A DNA stretch of 64,000 nt, taken from the NCBI RefSeq assembly GCF_001027285.1, contig NZ_CP011509.1:11866501-11930500 (forward strand), given 5' to 3'. Numbering within the stretch: position 1 is the stretch's first letter; each line of letters opens with the position of its first letter. Origin of the DNA: Archangium gephyra (GTDB taxonomy: Bacteria; Myxococcota; Myxococcia; Myxococcales; Myxococcaceae). Below, piece after piece: positions 16,111 to 24,853 of the stretch. The notes under the pieces are model-generated. The model was not told the DNA's origin, did no database searches, and saw only the letters and a list, made by a program, of their open reading frames with translations. The translations under genes were made by a program, and so were the position numbers.

Positions 16111-17505
16111 GTGTTCACCATCACTGTCGGGCTCATCGGAGAGCGCAACATGACGACGGGCACCCTGGCTTCGCGTGAGATCGCCATCGGAAGGGATCCC
16201 ACCAACGATCTCGTTCTCGACAACGGGAGCGTCTCGCGCACCCACTGCAGACTGGTCGCCATCGAGGGAGCCGCCATCGTGTTGGACGAAGGCTCGAAGA
16301 ACGGAACGTGGCTCAACGGCAGGCCCGTAGCCCACCCCAGCGTGCTGAAGTTCGAGGACGAGCTGGTCATCGGCCCGTACGTCCTGCGGGTGCAATCGCT
16401 GGTGGGCCGGGGGCTGTCGGCGCCGCAGGAGCTGGGGGTCCGTCCATACCCAGGGCTTGCGCAGGAGCCCGGCGATTCCCGGGAGAACACGGTGGTGTCC
16501 CGGGGCCTGTCCACGCTCGAGGAGCGGCGTCAGGCGCTGCGCTGGCTGATGCTGGAGCAGGGCCCCAACCCCCGCTTCGACGACGTGCTGCGCACCGCTC
16601 TCAAGGACTCGGACCTGGAGGTGCGCATGACGGCGGTGCTGGCGGCCGCCAGGCTGCGGGCGCGCGACGTGCTGCCCGCCCTCCAGTCCTCGGATCTTCC
16701 CACCCTGCTGCAGGAGGTGGACGAGCCGCGCGAGCGCCGTTTCCTGGAGGCGCTCTGGCAGGGGGTCATTCGGTACCTCCAGGAGCGCCGTCACCCAGGG
16801 GACAGCGTGCCGGGGAGGGATCCGCTCAAGCCGCTGTGGCGCCTGCTGGCCGGGGACCTGGAGGTGACGGACCCGGCGTCGATGCTGCTGCACTCGCTCA
16901 CCACGGCCCTGTCCATGGGCAAGATGCCCCGGGAGCTGCCCCCGGGCGTGGTGCAGCAGGACGGCCGCTTCCTCCTGGAGCGCTCGGGAGTGCCGCTGCG
17001 GTGGATTGCCCCCGTGGAGCACCTGCTGGGCGCCAACCCCGTGCGCCGGGTGACCTCTCCCGGCTTCTTCGTGGCCCAGGTGCCTGTGGACAGGCGTCTG
17101 GCCAAGTGGGTGGGTAACCCACAACCCACCCGTGTCGAGCTTGACCACGAGCAGGTGTGGCTGGGTTCGTTCAAGGAGGCCGAGCGGCTGTGCGAGGAGC
17201 TCTCGAAGATTGAGAATGCACACATCCGCCTCCCCAGTGCGGACGAGTGGGAGATGGCGGCGCGTGGAACGGACGGGCGGCGTTACCCGTGGGGAAACCT
17301 CCCACAGGAAGATTGGGAGGAGTGCGCGTCGCCGTGGGGCGTGGAGTACCTGGTGGGAGACGTGCCGGAGTGGACGTTGGAGCACGAGACGGGCACGCAG
17401 CTGCTGCGCGGCGGCGTGGAGGCGCGCACGTGGGTGCGCCACCCCGTCTACGAGGGCGAGGAGGAGTTCGCCGCGGCGCTGCGCTTCGTCATCCCCGGCG
17501 TGTGA
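16111..17505 (+). CDS. FHA protein with C-terminal FGE-sulfatase-like domain, module B
   Basis: 464 residues from a GTG preceded by AGGAG. An N-terminal FHA domain (AIGRDPTNDLVL, SRTHCRLVAIEG, SKNGTWLNG at about 24-100) is followed by a helical Arg/Leu-rich region (about 130-225) that looks like HEAT-type repeats. The C-terminal part contains RLPSADEWEMAARG (373-386) and RYPWG (391-395), the hallmark of formylglycine-generating-enzyme/sulfatase-modifying-factor folds. The two Cys of true FGE are not evident, so a binding rather than oxidase role is likely. Probable output of the adjacent FHA enhancer-binding protein through the -24/-12 promoter at 16041. Its cellular role is unknown. Confidence 0.82.
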   Translation: MFTITVGLIGERNMTTGTLASREIAIGRDPTNDLVLDNGSVSRTHCRLVAIEGAAIVLDEGSKNGTWLNGRPVAHPSVLKFEDELVIGPYVLRVQSLVGRGLSAPQELGVRPYPGLAQEPGDSRENTVVSRGLSTLEERRQALRWLMLEQGPNPRFDDVLRTALKDSDLEVRMTAVLAAARLRARDVLPALQSSDLPTLLQEVDEPRERRFLEALWQGVIRYLQERRHPGDSVPGRDPLKPLWRLLAGDLEVTDPASMLLHSLTTALSMGKMPRELPPGVVQQDGRFLLERSGVPLRWIAPVEHLLGANPVRRVTSPGFFVAQVPVDRRLAKWVGNPQPTRVELDHEQVWLGSFKEAERLCEELSKIENAHIRLPSADEWEMAARGTDGRRYPWGNLPQEDWEECASPWGVEYLVGDVPEWTLEHETGTQLLRGGVEARTWVRHPVYEGEEEFAAALRFVIPGV

Positions 17506-17526
17506 GGGCCAGGCCGGCGCGAGCGG

Positions 17527-19722
17527 CTACAGCTCGCGTCCGCCGGGACACAGGCCGCGTTCACGGGCCCGCTGCTGTGCCTCGGAGCCCGCGGTGAGCC
17601 ACTCGCGCACCGCGTCCACCCGCTCGCGCAGCGCGGGGCTGCCCGCCGCGTGCTCCAGCCTCGCCACGTCGTGATCCGTCAGGGCCCAGCTGAGCGGGGC
17701 CGTCTCGCCGAGCTCGAAGATGGCGGTGGTGAAGAAGCACGGCTCGCTCGCGTTGAGCTCGTCCTGCACCAGGCTCAGCAGCGCGTCGTTGCGGAAGGAC
17801 ATGCTGGACTCGCGTGCCCGCAGCACGGCCTCCAGCGGTGACGTCAGCCCGCCCAGCAGCCCGTCCTCGGGGGCTGCCTGCAGCTTCGTGCGCCGGCCGT
17901 TGCCGAGATGATCCCGAATCTGGATGAGCACCACACCCGAGGTGCACGCGCGCACCCAGTCGCGATGGGCGTGCAGCCACTGCACCGCCAGGTCCACGCC
18001 GTAGTTGTCGTAGTAGCCCGCGTCCACCACGCGCACGCGGGGCGAGGTGGGCAGCGCGCTCGCCGGGCTGACATAGGGGAAGGACGCGCTCATCCGCGCC
18101 GCGGCCGCCACGGGGAAGGCCCGCTGCTTGAGGGGGAAGAGTTGGAAGAGCTGCACCCCCGAGAGCGACAGCCGGGACAGCGGCTTGTCCCGGGGCTCGT
18201 CGCCGTTGCGCTCCATCACCAGCGAGCTCGCCTCCGAGGACGTCAGCGCCGACAGGTCCAGGTTGCTCACCAGCAGCCGCCGCCCGTCCTCCACCAGCAT
18301 GGGCGAGTACACCAGCGACGGCAGCCAGCCCTCCGCCTCGCCCTGGCGCAGATCTCCAAAGGTGCGCCCCAGCAGGCCGTCCGTGTGCCGCACCCAGGCG
18401 CTCTCCAGCGCGCGGCCGCGGCCCTCGCCAAAGGGCAGCATCAGCGCGATGGCCGCCGACGAGAGGCTGTCCTTCTGCATCATCGTGGGCAGCGCGCCCG
18501 GGTCCGCCATGCCTTGGGGGTAGAGCCCGGCCACCCAGGTGCCCGCCCCCACCATGCCGCCCGAGGCGCCGGTGACGAGGCGCACGTAGCGGTGGAAGCC
18601 CGGCACACCCTCCGGACCCTGCAGCCGGGAGAGCACGTGCGCCGTCCACGCCGCGGCGCGGATGCCTCCGCCACTCGTCGACACCAGGGCCAGCCGAGGC
18701 CTCGGCCCCGGCTCGCAGCGTGGCACCGCCTGCCCCGAGGCGAGCTGCACCTCGCCCTGCGAGGGCCACGCCGCGCCGGGAGGTGGCTCCGCCCGCATGC
18801 GCGCCAGCCACGCGTCCAGCACCGCCTCGTCCCCCAGCAGCCCCGCGTCCCGGGGAGACGCGAGGCTCGTTCCCGCGTACGCGGGCGGCTGGGACAGGGA
18901 CAGCTCGTCGTAATAGGAGACGTCCGCGCAGCCCCGCCCGGTGAACACCACCAGGAGGCTCGAGACGAGGAGCGCGCCCATGTGCCGCTCGGGGAAGAAG
19001 AAGCGGATGGCCCCGTAGAGGGCGCCGACCAGGCCGATCGCCACGCAGATGACCACGGCCGGCGACACCCAGCCGTGATTGCCGGTGAAGGCCACGTGCG
19101 CGGCCACCAGCAGGTAGCCCAGCAGGAAGATGATGAGCAGCCCGCCCTGCAGCACATGCAGCACCACGATGAGCGTCGAGCGCCTGCGGAAGAACGTGGC
19201 CTCAACCCATCGCAGCCAGAGGTGGCGCTGCCGGTCCGTCTCGCACCAGCGCTGCAACCATGCGGCGCCGCGCGTGAGCAGCAGCGTGACGCACAACGCG
19301 GACAGGACACCGAAGAGGAAGGAGAAGTGCCGGTCGATGAGGCACGGAATGCTGAGCACCACCAGCCAGGCGGGATAGGTGCCCGTGCGGAAGAGGTACC
19401 AGCGGACGGTGGGCGGCACTCCACCCGGCTTGCCCCGCCGGGGCGCCAGGGCCCACTTCTCGTCCGCGTCCAGCAGGTAGCCGACGAAGCACAGCTGCCC
19501 CAACAACATCGCCGCCATGAAGGCCGCGACGAACGTCACCCGGGGCACGTCATGGAAGAAGAGGCTCGGCAGCCCGAGCGATTCGAAGCCGCCCCAGACG
19601 ATGCAGACGGGCAACAGCTGGAGCACCACCAGCAGCGGGTAGCGGCCCAGCCACTCCACCACGGGACGCAGGGGCTGTGCCGTCTCGCCCCGCCACCAGG
19701 ACCGGACCCGTTCCAACGCCAT
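17527..19722 (-). CDS. Polytopic membrane patatin-like phospholipase
   Basis: 731 residues. The N-terminal ~260 residues carry about seven hydrophobic segments, an unusual addition for patatins. The C-terminal half has the patatin catalytic dyad: oxyanion motif STSGGGIRAAAW (348-359), nucleophile in TGASGGM (Ser387) and aspartate in VDAGYYDNYG (Asp567). Patatins hydrolyse acyl esters of membrane lipids; a membrane-anchored version could act on inner-membrane phospholipids. The ATG at 19722 starts just before the first hydrophobic segment; further upstream codons look non-coding. It converges with the FHA/FGE gene (21-base gap) and follows a Uma2 gene on the same strand. Confidence 0.85.
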   Translation of the reverse strand: MALERVRSWWRGETAQPLRPVVEWLGRYPLLVVLQLLPVCIVWGGFESLGLPSLFFHDVPRVTFVAAFMAAMLLGQLCFVGYLLDADEKWALAPRRGKPGGVPPTVRWYLFRTGTYPAWLVVLSIPCLIDRHFSFLFGVLSALCVTLLLTRGAAWLQRWCETDRQRHLWLRWVEATFFRRRSTLIVVLHVLQGGLLIIFLLGYLLVAAHVAFTGNHGWVSPAVVICVAIGLVGALYGAIRFFFPERHMGALLVSSLLVVFTGRGCADVSYYDELSLSQPPAYAGTSLASPRDAGLLGDEAVLDAWLARMRAEPPPGAAWPSQGEVQLASGQAVPRCEPGPRPRLALVSTSGGGIRAAAWTAHVLSRLQGPEGVPGFHRYVRLVTGASGGMVGAGTWVAGLYPQGMADPGALPTMMQKDSLSSAAIALMLPFGEGRGRALESAWVRHTDGLLGRTFGDLRQGEAEGWLPSLVYSPMLVEDGRRLLVSNLDLSALTSSEASSLVMERNGDEPRDKPLSRLSLSGVQLFQLFPLKQRAFPVAAAARMSASFPYVSPASALPTSPRVRVVDAGYYDNYGVDLAVQWLHAHRDWVRACTSGVVLIQIRDHLGNGRRTKLQAAPEDGLLGGLTSPLEAVLRARESSMSFRNDALLSLVQDELNASEPCFFTTAIFELGETAPLSWALTDHDVARLEHAAGSPALRERVDAVREWLTAGSEAQQRARERGLCPGGREL

Positions 19723-19777
19723 GGCCCCAGCCTGCCCCAGAACGGCACCCGCATGAAACGCGGGGGGCCGCGACTGT

Positions 19778-20359
19778 TCACCGCCCGGCCGGTCCCTCGG
19801 GGAGCCAGAGCAGCTCCAACCCGAGCTCCACCGCCTCGAAGGGCTCGGCACGTACCCGCTCATCCCCTGTGTGTGTCGCCACGAGCAGCCAGCCCCCGGC
19901 CTGGCGGCGGAGCACCTCCAGGGTGCGCGCGAGCGGATCCACCAGCCACACGTGGCCCACCCCCTCGCGGTGATAGAGCGGCAGCTTGCGCGCACGATCC
20001 ATGGCCCCCGTCGACGGGGAGAGCACCTCGCACAGCCAGTCCGGAGCCACCGTCATGAAGGGCTCGTTGGGAGCAGGCGGCTTCGGCAAGCGCTCACGGC
20101 GCCAGCCCGCCAGGTCCGGCACCAGCACATTCCTGCCGAGGTGGACCTCGGGCTCATCGAAGATCCACCACCCACCGGGCCCGCCCCGCCCCAGGTCGAA
20201 CGGGCCGCCCAGCTCCGCGCCGAGTACCGAAGAGACCCGGGCATGACCCATGGCGGGCCTCGGCGAGGCCACCAGCTCCTCCTCGATGATCTCCCCCACC
20301 CACCCCACCGGCAGCGCCTCGATGTCCTCATAGGTCGCTGGCTTCTTCCCCTTCCCCAT
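19778..20359 (-). CDS. Uma2-family (DUF820) restriction-endonuclease-fold protein
   Basis: 193 residues. Motifs match the family: ATYEDIEALPVG near the N-terminus, EIIEEELVASPRP, the strand DEPEVHLGRNVLVPDLAGWR with the catalytic-type PD, and WLCEVLSPSTGAMDRARKLPLYHREGVGHVWLVDPLARTLEV (E-V-L-S-P-S-T, then D...K...Y). Uma2 proteins adopt a PD-(D/E)XK fold and are abundant in myxobacteria and cyanobacteria; their targets are unknown. The ATG at 20359 has GGAGCGGAG upstream and is preferred to the ATG at 20419. It is 55 bases upstream of the patatin gene. Confidence 0.85.
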   Translation of the reverse strand: MGKGKKPATYEDIEALPVGWVGEIIEEELVASPRPAMGHARVSSVLGAELGGPFDLGRGGPGGWWIFDEPEVHLGRNVLVPDLAGWRRERLPKPPAPNEPFMTVAPDWLCEVLSPSTGAMDRARKLPLYHREGVGHVWLVDPLARTLEVLRRQAGGWLLVATHTGDERVRAEPFEAVELGLELLWLPEGPAGR

Positions 20360-20482
20360 CTCCGCTCCTGCCTCTCCGGGCAACGCCGCCCCACTCGACT
20401 CCAGCGGTATCATTCCCATCCATGACCGCTCGGGTCAAGTCAGGGTCCCACCCATCCCGGTACGGCCCGGCAGGCGGAGGGC

Positions 20483-22132
20483 TCAGAAGCAGCGCGTGGC
20501 GCCCTGGGCATCGGGGCGGGGACGCTGGGCGAGCGAGAGCCCCTTCCGGACGAAGACGTTGTAGTGCCAGATCCACCCCTCGGTGCTGGGATCCGAGGGC
20601 TGGCTGCAGAGGAACGCGTACTCCTCGGCGAAGTTCGGGGCCTCGAAGAGGGCCCGGTCCTGCTGGTAGGCCGCGCGCAGGGGCAGGGGCCGGCCGTCCT
20701 CGCTCCGCAGCCGCTCCTCGAGAATCCAGGGCAGCTCGCCATTGAGGCGCAGCACCACGAACGAGGGTTTGTCGCCGAGCACCACCCGGGCGATCTCCCG
20801 GGAGCCCGCGTTGTCCGGGAAGAAGAGATGGCCCTGGTAGGTGCCCCGGCTGGCGTGAATCACGCGGGCGATGCGCGCATCCGTCAGGCCGCCGGTGTCG
20901 ATGACGCGCAGCCCGGTGCCATAGGCCACGGCGCCCACGTCGAGCATCGCCACCGAGGCGCCCGGCCCGCCCACCGACGAGAGCCAGGCCCCGAGTGGCT
21001 CGCGCGCCAGGAGCGAGGCCCCGGTGTCGATGCGCACCTGCGTGAGCACCTCCTGGGCCTGGTCCACGGCGGGAGGCAGCAGGGCCGCGGCCACGAGCAG
21101 CGCGAGACCCGCCCGGGCCGGAGTCCGTGAGCCCTCGCGCAGCCGCTCGCCGAGCAACTTCCAGAGCAGCACGAGGGCGGTGGCGGTCGCCACGGCGGCG
21201 ATGGGCACCAGCGGGACGAGGAAGCGGAAGTGGGGAATCCAGTCCCCGCCCACGGAGGCGATGTACGCGGCCCACACGGTGAACAGGAGCGCGAGCATCC
21301 GGAAGCGCGGGTCCCCCTTGAACGCGAGCACCCACGAGCCGAGCAGCGCGAGATAGCCATGATGCGCCACGCCGTAGTCCGCGAGGTAGTCCAGCCCGGA
21401 AGCGAAGCGGCCCGTGGAGTCGAGCGGCACCTTGGCCAGCAACGTGTTGGGGGTGAGCGAGCCGAACCAGGCGGCCTTGTACGCGTAGGCGGGCACCACG
21501 AGCACCAGGGTGGGCAGGGCGAGGGCCACCCAGCGGCGCCAGCGATCGGGCTCGCGGCGCCAGCGCCACAGCGCGCTCACGCCGATGAACGCGAGCGGCA
21601 ATCCGCCCTCGGGGCGGAAGAGGAGGGCCAGGGCGAGCGCCAGACCCGCGAGTCCCTCCTCGCGAGGCGAGCGGGCCCGCACATGGAAGAACAACCCGAG
21701 CGCGACGAAGGCGGCGAAGGGAGCGGTCTCGAGTCCATTGACGCACGCCACCGCGACGCCCGTGTGCAGCGCCACCAGGAGCCCCGCGAGCACTCCGGCC
21801 GCCCGCGAGCCGCTCAGCTCCCGGGCGAGCGCCATGCTGACACCCACCAGCACGAGCCCGCACACGACGCCGAGCACCTTCACCGCCTGGAGCGGCTCCA
21901 CCCCCACGCGCAGGAAGGCCGCCTCGAGCACCACCATGGCGGGGCTGGTGAAGCCCTCCACGCGCTCGCCCACGTTGAAGACGGGGCCGTGGCCCGCCGC
22001 GAGGTTCTCCGCGTAGCGCAGCAGGATGAAGGCATCGTCCACGCGCATCGGGAAGAACAGCACCGTATGGAGGATGAGCAGGAGCCCGAGAGCGGAGAAG
22101 GCGAGGGCGGTGGCTCGGGTGTCGCGTGACAT
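20483..22132 (-). CDS. Polytopic membrane protein, glycosyltransferase-C/arabinofuranosyltransferase-like
   Basis: 549 residues with about ten transmembrane segments in the first 390 residues and a soluble periplasmic C-terminal domain. The start (LFFPMRVDDAFILLRYAENLAAGHGPVFNVGERVEGFTSP) contains the acidic DD pair in the first periplasmic loop that marks GT-C glycosyltransferases using lipid-linked sugars; GDWIPHFRFLVPLVP is also typical. The donor and acceptor cannot be read from sequence. The frame stays open far upstream of 22132, antisense to the next gene, but the ATG at 22132 followed by a hydrophobic helix is clearly the start. It is divergent from another polytopic membrane gene. 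Confidence 0.8.
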   Translation of the reverse strand: MSRDTRATALAFSALGLLLILHTVLFFPMRVDDAFILLRYAENLAAGHGPVFNVGERVEGFTSPAMVVLEAAFLRVGVEPLQAVKVLGVVCGLVLVGVSMALARELSGSRAAGVLAGLLVALHTGVAVACVNGLETAPFAAFVALGLFFHVRARSPREEGLAGLALALALLFRPEGGLPLAFIGVSALWRWRREPDRWRRWVALALPTLVLVVPAYAYKAAWFGSLTPNTLLAKVPLDSTGRFASGLDYLADYGVAHHGYLALLGSWVLAFKGDPRFRMLALLFTVWAAYIASVGGDWIPHFRFLVPLVPIAAVATATALVLLWKLLGERLREGSRTPARAGLALLVAAALLPPAVDQAQEVLTQVRIDTGASLLAREPLGAWLSSVGGPGASVAMLDVGAVAYGTGLRVIDTGGLTDARIARVIHASRGTYQGHLFFPDNAGSREIARVVLGDKPSFVVLRLNGELPWILEERLRSEDGRPLPLRAAYQQDRALFEAPNFAEEYAFLCSQPSDPSTEGWIWHYNVFVRKGLSLAQRPRPDAQGATRCF

Positions 22133-22192
22133 GGGGGGCAGGACGATACCAGCCCGGTGGCGAAGGGAGGTGTAAGGTGCGGCCCCGAGCAC

Positions 22193-24604
22193 ATGCCCCT
22201 CTCCCAGCAGGCCAGAGTCCGTCTCGCGGTGGTGGCAGCCATCGTCGTGCTGCCGCTGCTCTATTTCCACCGGGCGAGCCTCACCGACGAGGTCTTCATC
22301 GCGCGAGACATCCTCCGGGTGTACTACCCGCTCAAGCAGTACTGGGCGGAGCGTGTCTCGCAGCTCCAGTTCCCGGGCTGGTACCCCTATGACGGCATGG
22401 GGCAGCCCTACACGGGCATGCTCATCTCCGGAGCCTTCCACCCGGCCAACCTGCTCTACCTGCTGCTGCCGCTGGGGTCCGCGCTCAAGCTCATCACCCT
22501 GCTGTCCTACGTGGCCGCCCTGGGAGGCACGTACCTGTTCGCCCGGCTGTGGGGCATGCGGAGAAGCGCCGCGCTGCTCTCGGGGCTCACCTACGCGCTG
22601 AGCGGCTACCTGGTGGGCATCAGCAACAACCTGCTCTACCTCATGGCGGCCAGCACCTTCCCCTGGGCCCTCTGGGGTGCCGAGCGCTTCTTGCGCCAGC
22701 CCTCGGCGGGCCGCGCCGCCGCCACCGCCCTTCCCCTGTGCCTGGTGCTCCTCGGGGGAGACCCGCAGAGCTTCGCCCTGTGCAACGGCATGCTGCTGGG
22801 GCTCGTGCTGCTGCGCCCGAGCCGCGCGGAGGTGCTGCGCATTGCGCCCCGGGCCGGAGTGCTCATCGTGCTCGGCGCGCTGCTGTCCGCGGTGCAGATC
22901 CTCCCGGTGCTCGGCATCCTGAAGGACGCCCAGCCCACGGCGGGCACCTTCGCCCAGGCCACCCTCTTCTCCTTCCATCCCCTGCGGCTGCTCGAGCTGG
23001 CCTTCGGACCGCTGTTCATCGATCCGGAGCTGGCCCGGGCCGCGTCCTCCCCCCTGGCGGACGAGCTGTTCCAGTCGGGCATGGGCACCTTCTGGGTGCC
23101 CTCGGTGCACCTGGGGTTTCCGGCGCTGCTGTTGCTGGCGGGTGCCCTGTGGACCTGGTGGCGCCACCCGCTGACGTGGAAGGTGGCCGGGCTCGCGCTG
23201 CTCGTCCTGGCGCTGTCGTTGGCGCTGCACCTGCCGCTCTATGGCTGGTTCTACCGGTGGGTGCCCTTCTGGAGCTCCTTCCGCTATCCGGAGAAGCTGC
23301 TCCCCTACTTCCTGTTCGCGTGCGCCCTGGGCGCAGGGGCCGGACTGGAGAGCGTCCTCCGGGAGCCCTCCCTGGCCCGGCGCCTCGCGGTGGCCGGCTT
23401 CGGACTCGCGCTGGTGTGCGGCCTGCTCGCGCTGGGCGAGTGGCAGTGGCACGTCTTCTCGGACGGGGTGGTGGGCGCGCTCTGGAAGAACGGCGACGCG
23501 CGCACCCTGCGGCTGCTCCACGGCAACTTCCTCCAGGCGTCCCTGCTCGCGGCGGGCTCGCTCGGGTTGATGGGCCTGCTGCTGCTCCAGGAGCGCCGGC
23601 TCCCGCTGCGCACGGGGGCCCTCCTCACGCTCCAGTTCGTCGTCCTCTACCTGGCCAACGAGGGCACCTACCAGGTGACCTACACGGACCTGCTGGAGCA
23701 GCCCTCGGGGCTGGTGGACGTCGTCCTGCAACGTGAGCGGGACGCGGGGACGGTCCGTCCCCGGGTCTTCAGCGCGGTGAACAATCCGCTGCCGAGCCGG
23801 CTTCCTCCCGGGCTCGAGCTCCTCGACGTCACCGCCCTTGGCCTCGTGTCGACGCTCGCGCCGAACACGACCGCGCTCTGGAAGCTGGAGAGCGGCAACA
23901 GCTACCTGCCCGCGCACTCGCGGCGGCTCGGAGGGTTGATCACCACGTTCGACTCGTTCGCCACCTGGATGGGGCGGCTCTTCGGCCTCTACAACGTGCG
24001 CTACATCTCCCTGGAGGCGAGGGACTTCGCGCGGATGCGCGGCAACCCGGACGTCGTCGTCGCCGAGGATCCCCGGGTGGAGGCGCTGCTCATCGGCAAT
24101 CCCCGCGTGCTGCCGCGCGCCTACCTGGCCACGCCCGTGTGCGTGGCGGACGAGAGCGCCGCGCGCACCCTGCTCGGCTCGCGCTCCTTCCAGCCCGGCC
24201 AGCAGGCCATCCTCGAGTGCACGCCGGAGACGCCACGGCCCACCGAGGCGGCGTCCGGAGCCGAAGGACTCGGACAGGTGCGCTTCCTCCACTACGCGCC
24301 GGAGTCCGTGGAGCTCGAGGTGGACGCGCGCGCGCCGGCGGCGCTGGTGCTCAACGACGCCTGGTACAGCGGGTGGAGCGCGGCCCTGGACGGACAGGCC
24401 ACCCCCATCCTTCCGGCCAATGTGCTGGTGCGCGGGGTGCTCGTCCCGGCGGGCGTCCACCGGGTCACCTTCACGTACCACACGCCCGGCCAACGGCTCG
24501 GGGCCTTCATCTCCCTGGGTGCACTGGGCCTGCTCGGACTCGCGGTGCTCATCGAGCGCCGCCGGGCCACGAGACTGGCCACCCCACCGCCGCACCCCGG
24601 CTAA
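22193..24604 (+). CDS. YfhO-like polytopic membrane protein
   Basis: 803 residues from the ATG at 22193 (a GTG at 22157 is also possible). About a dozen membrane segments occupy residues 1-500, starting with VRLAVVAAIVVLPLLYF and the loop DEVFIARDILRVYYPLKQYWAERV. WYPYDGMGQPYTGMLISGAFHPANLLYLLLPLG is characteristic of YfhO/DUF6541-type proteins, which are associated with lipid-linked sugar transfer to teichoic acids or glycans. A periplasmic beta-rich C-terminal domain (about 600-770) contains VLNDAWYSGWSAALDGQATPILPANVLVRGVLVPAG, and a final membrane segment follows. It is divergent from the other GT-C-like gene, so the two may serve one surface-glycan pathway. Confidence 0.78.
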   Translation: MPLSQQARVRLAVVAAIVVLPLLYFHRASLTDEVFIARDILRVYYPLKQYWAERVSQLQFPGWYPYDGMGQPYTGMLISGAFHPANLLYLLLPLGSALKLITLLSYVAALGGTYLFARLWGMRRSAALLSGLTYALSGYLVGISNNLLYLMAASTFPWALWGAERFLRQPSAGRAAATALPLCLVLLGGDPQSFALCNGMLLGLVLLRPSRAEVLRIAPRAGVLIVLGALLSAVQILPVLGILKDAQPTAGTFAQATLFSFHPLRLLELAFGPLFIDPELARAASSPLADELFQSGMGTFWVPSVHLGFPALLLLAGALWTWWRHPLTWKVAGLALLVLALSLALHLPLYGWFYRWVPFWSSFRYPEKLLPYFLFACALGAGAGLESVLREPSLARRLAVAGFGLALVCGLLALGEWQWHVFSDGVVGALWKNGDARTLRLLHGNFLQASLLAAGSLGLMGLLLLQERRLPLRTGALLTLQFVVLYLANEGTYQVTYTDLLEQPSGLVDVVLQRERDAGTVRPRVFSAVNNPLPSRLPPGLELLDVTALGLVSTLAPNTTALWKLESGNSYLPAHSRRLGGLITTFDSFATWMGRLFGLYNVRYISLEARDFARMRGNPDVVVAEDPRVEALLIGNPRVLPRAYLATPVCVADESAARTLLGSRSFQPGQQAILECTPETPRPTEAASGAEGLGQVRFLHYAPESVELEVDARAPAALVLNDAWYSGWSAALDGQATPILPANVLVRGVLVPAGVHRVTFTYHTPGQRLGAFISLGALGLLGLAVLIERRRATRLATPPPHPG

Positions 24605-24853
24605 GCCAGGAGGGAGAGGTGCTGTCAGGGGGGGAGGTTCCGGCGGCGATGGGGAGCAACTGGTCCGACTGTCGGACCAGTCGGCACGCCGCGCGCCCGG
24701 AAGGCGCCCAGTGCTTCGCCGCAAGAGCACCCCTGCAAGAACCTGCTTCCGTTGGCTTGGGCTCGCCGCACCCCGGCAATGTTCCGCACGTGACCCTGGC
24801 CCCGGAATGCGCTGTCCGGGCTGGGCGGGCTTCCCTACCGTCGAGTGCCGCTC
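24605..24853. other. Intergenic region holding a 23-base palindrome
   Basis: About 250 bases between two + strand genes. At 24659-24681 ACTGGTCCGAC is followed by a single T and then its exact reverse complement. There is no T-run after it, so an operator for a dimeric repressor is as likely as a terminator. No other structure is evident. Confidence 0.6.
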
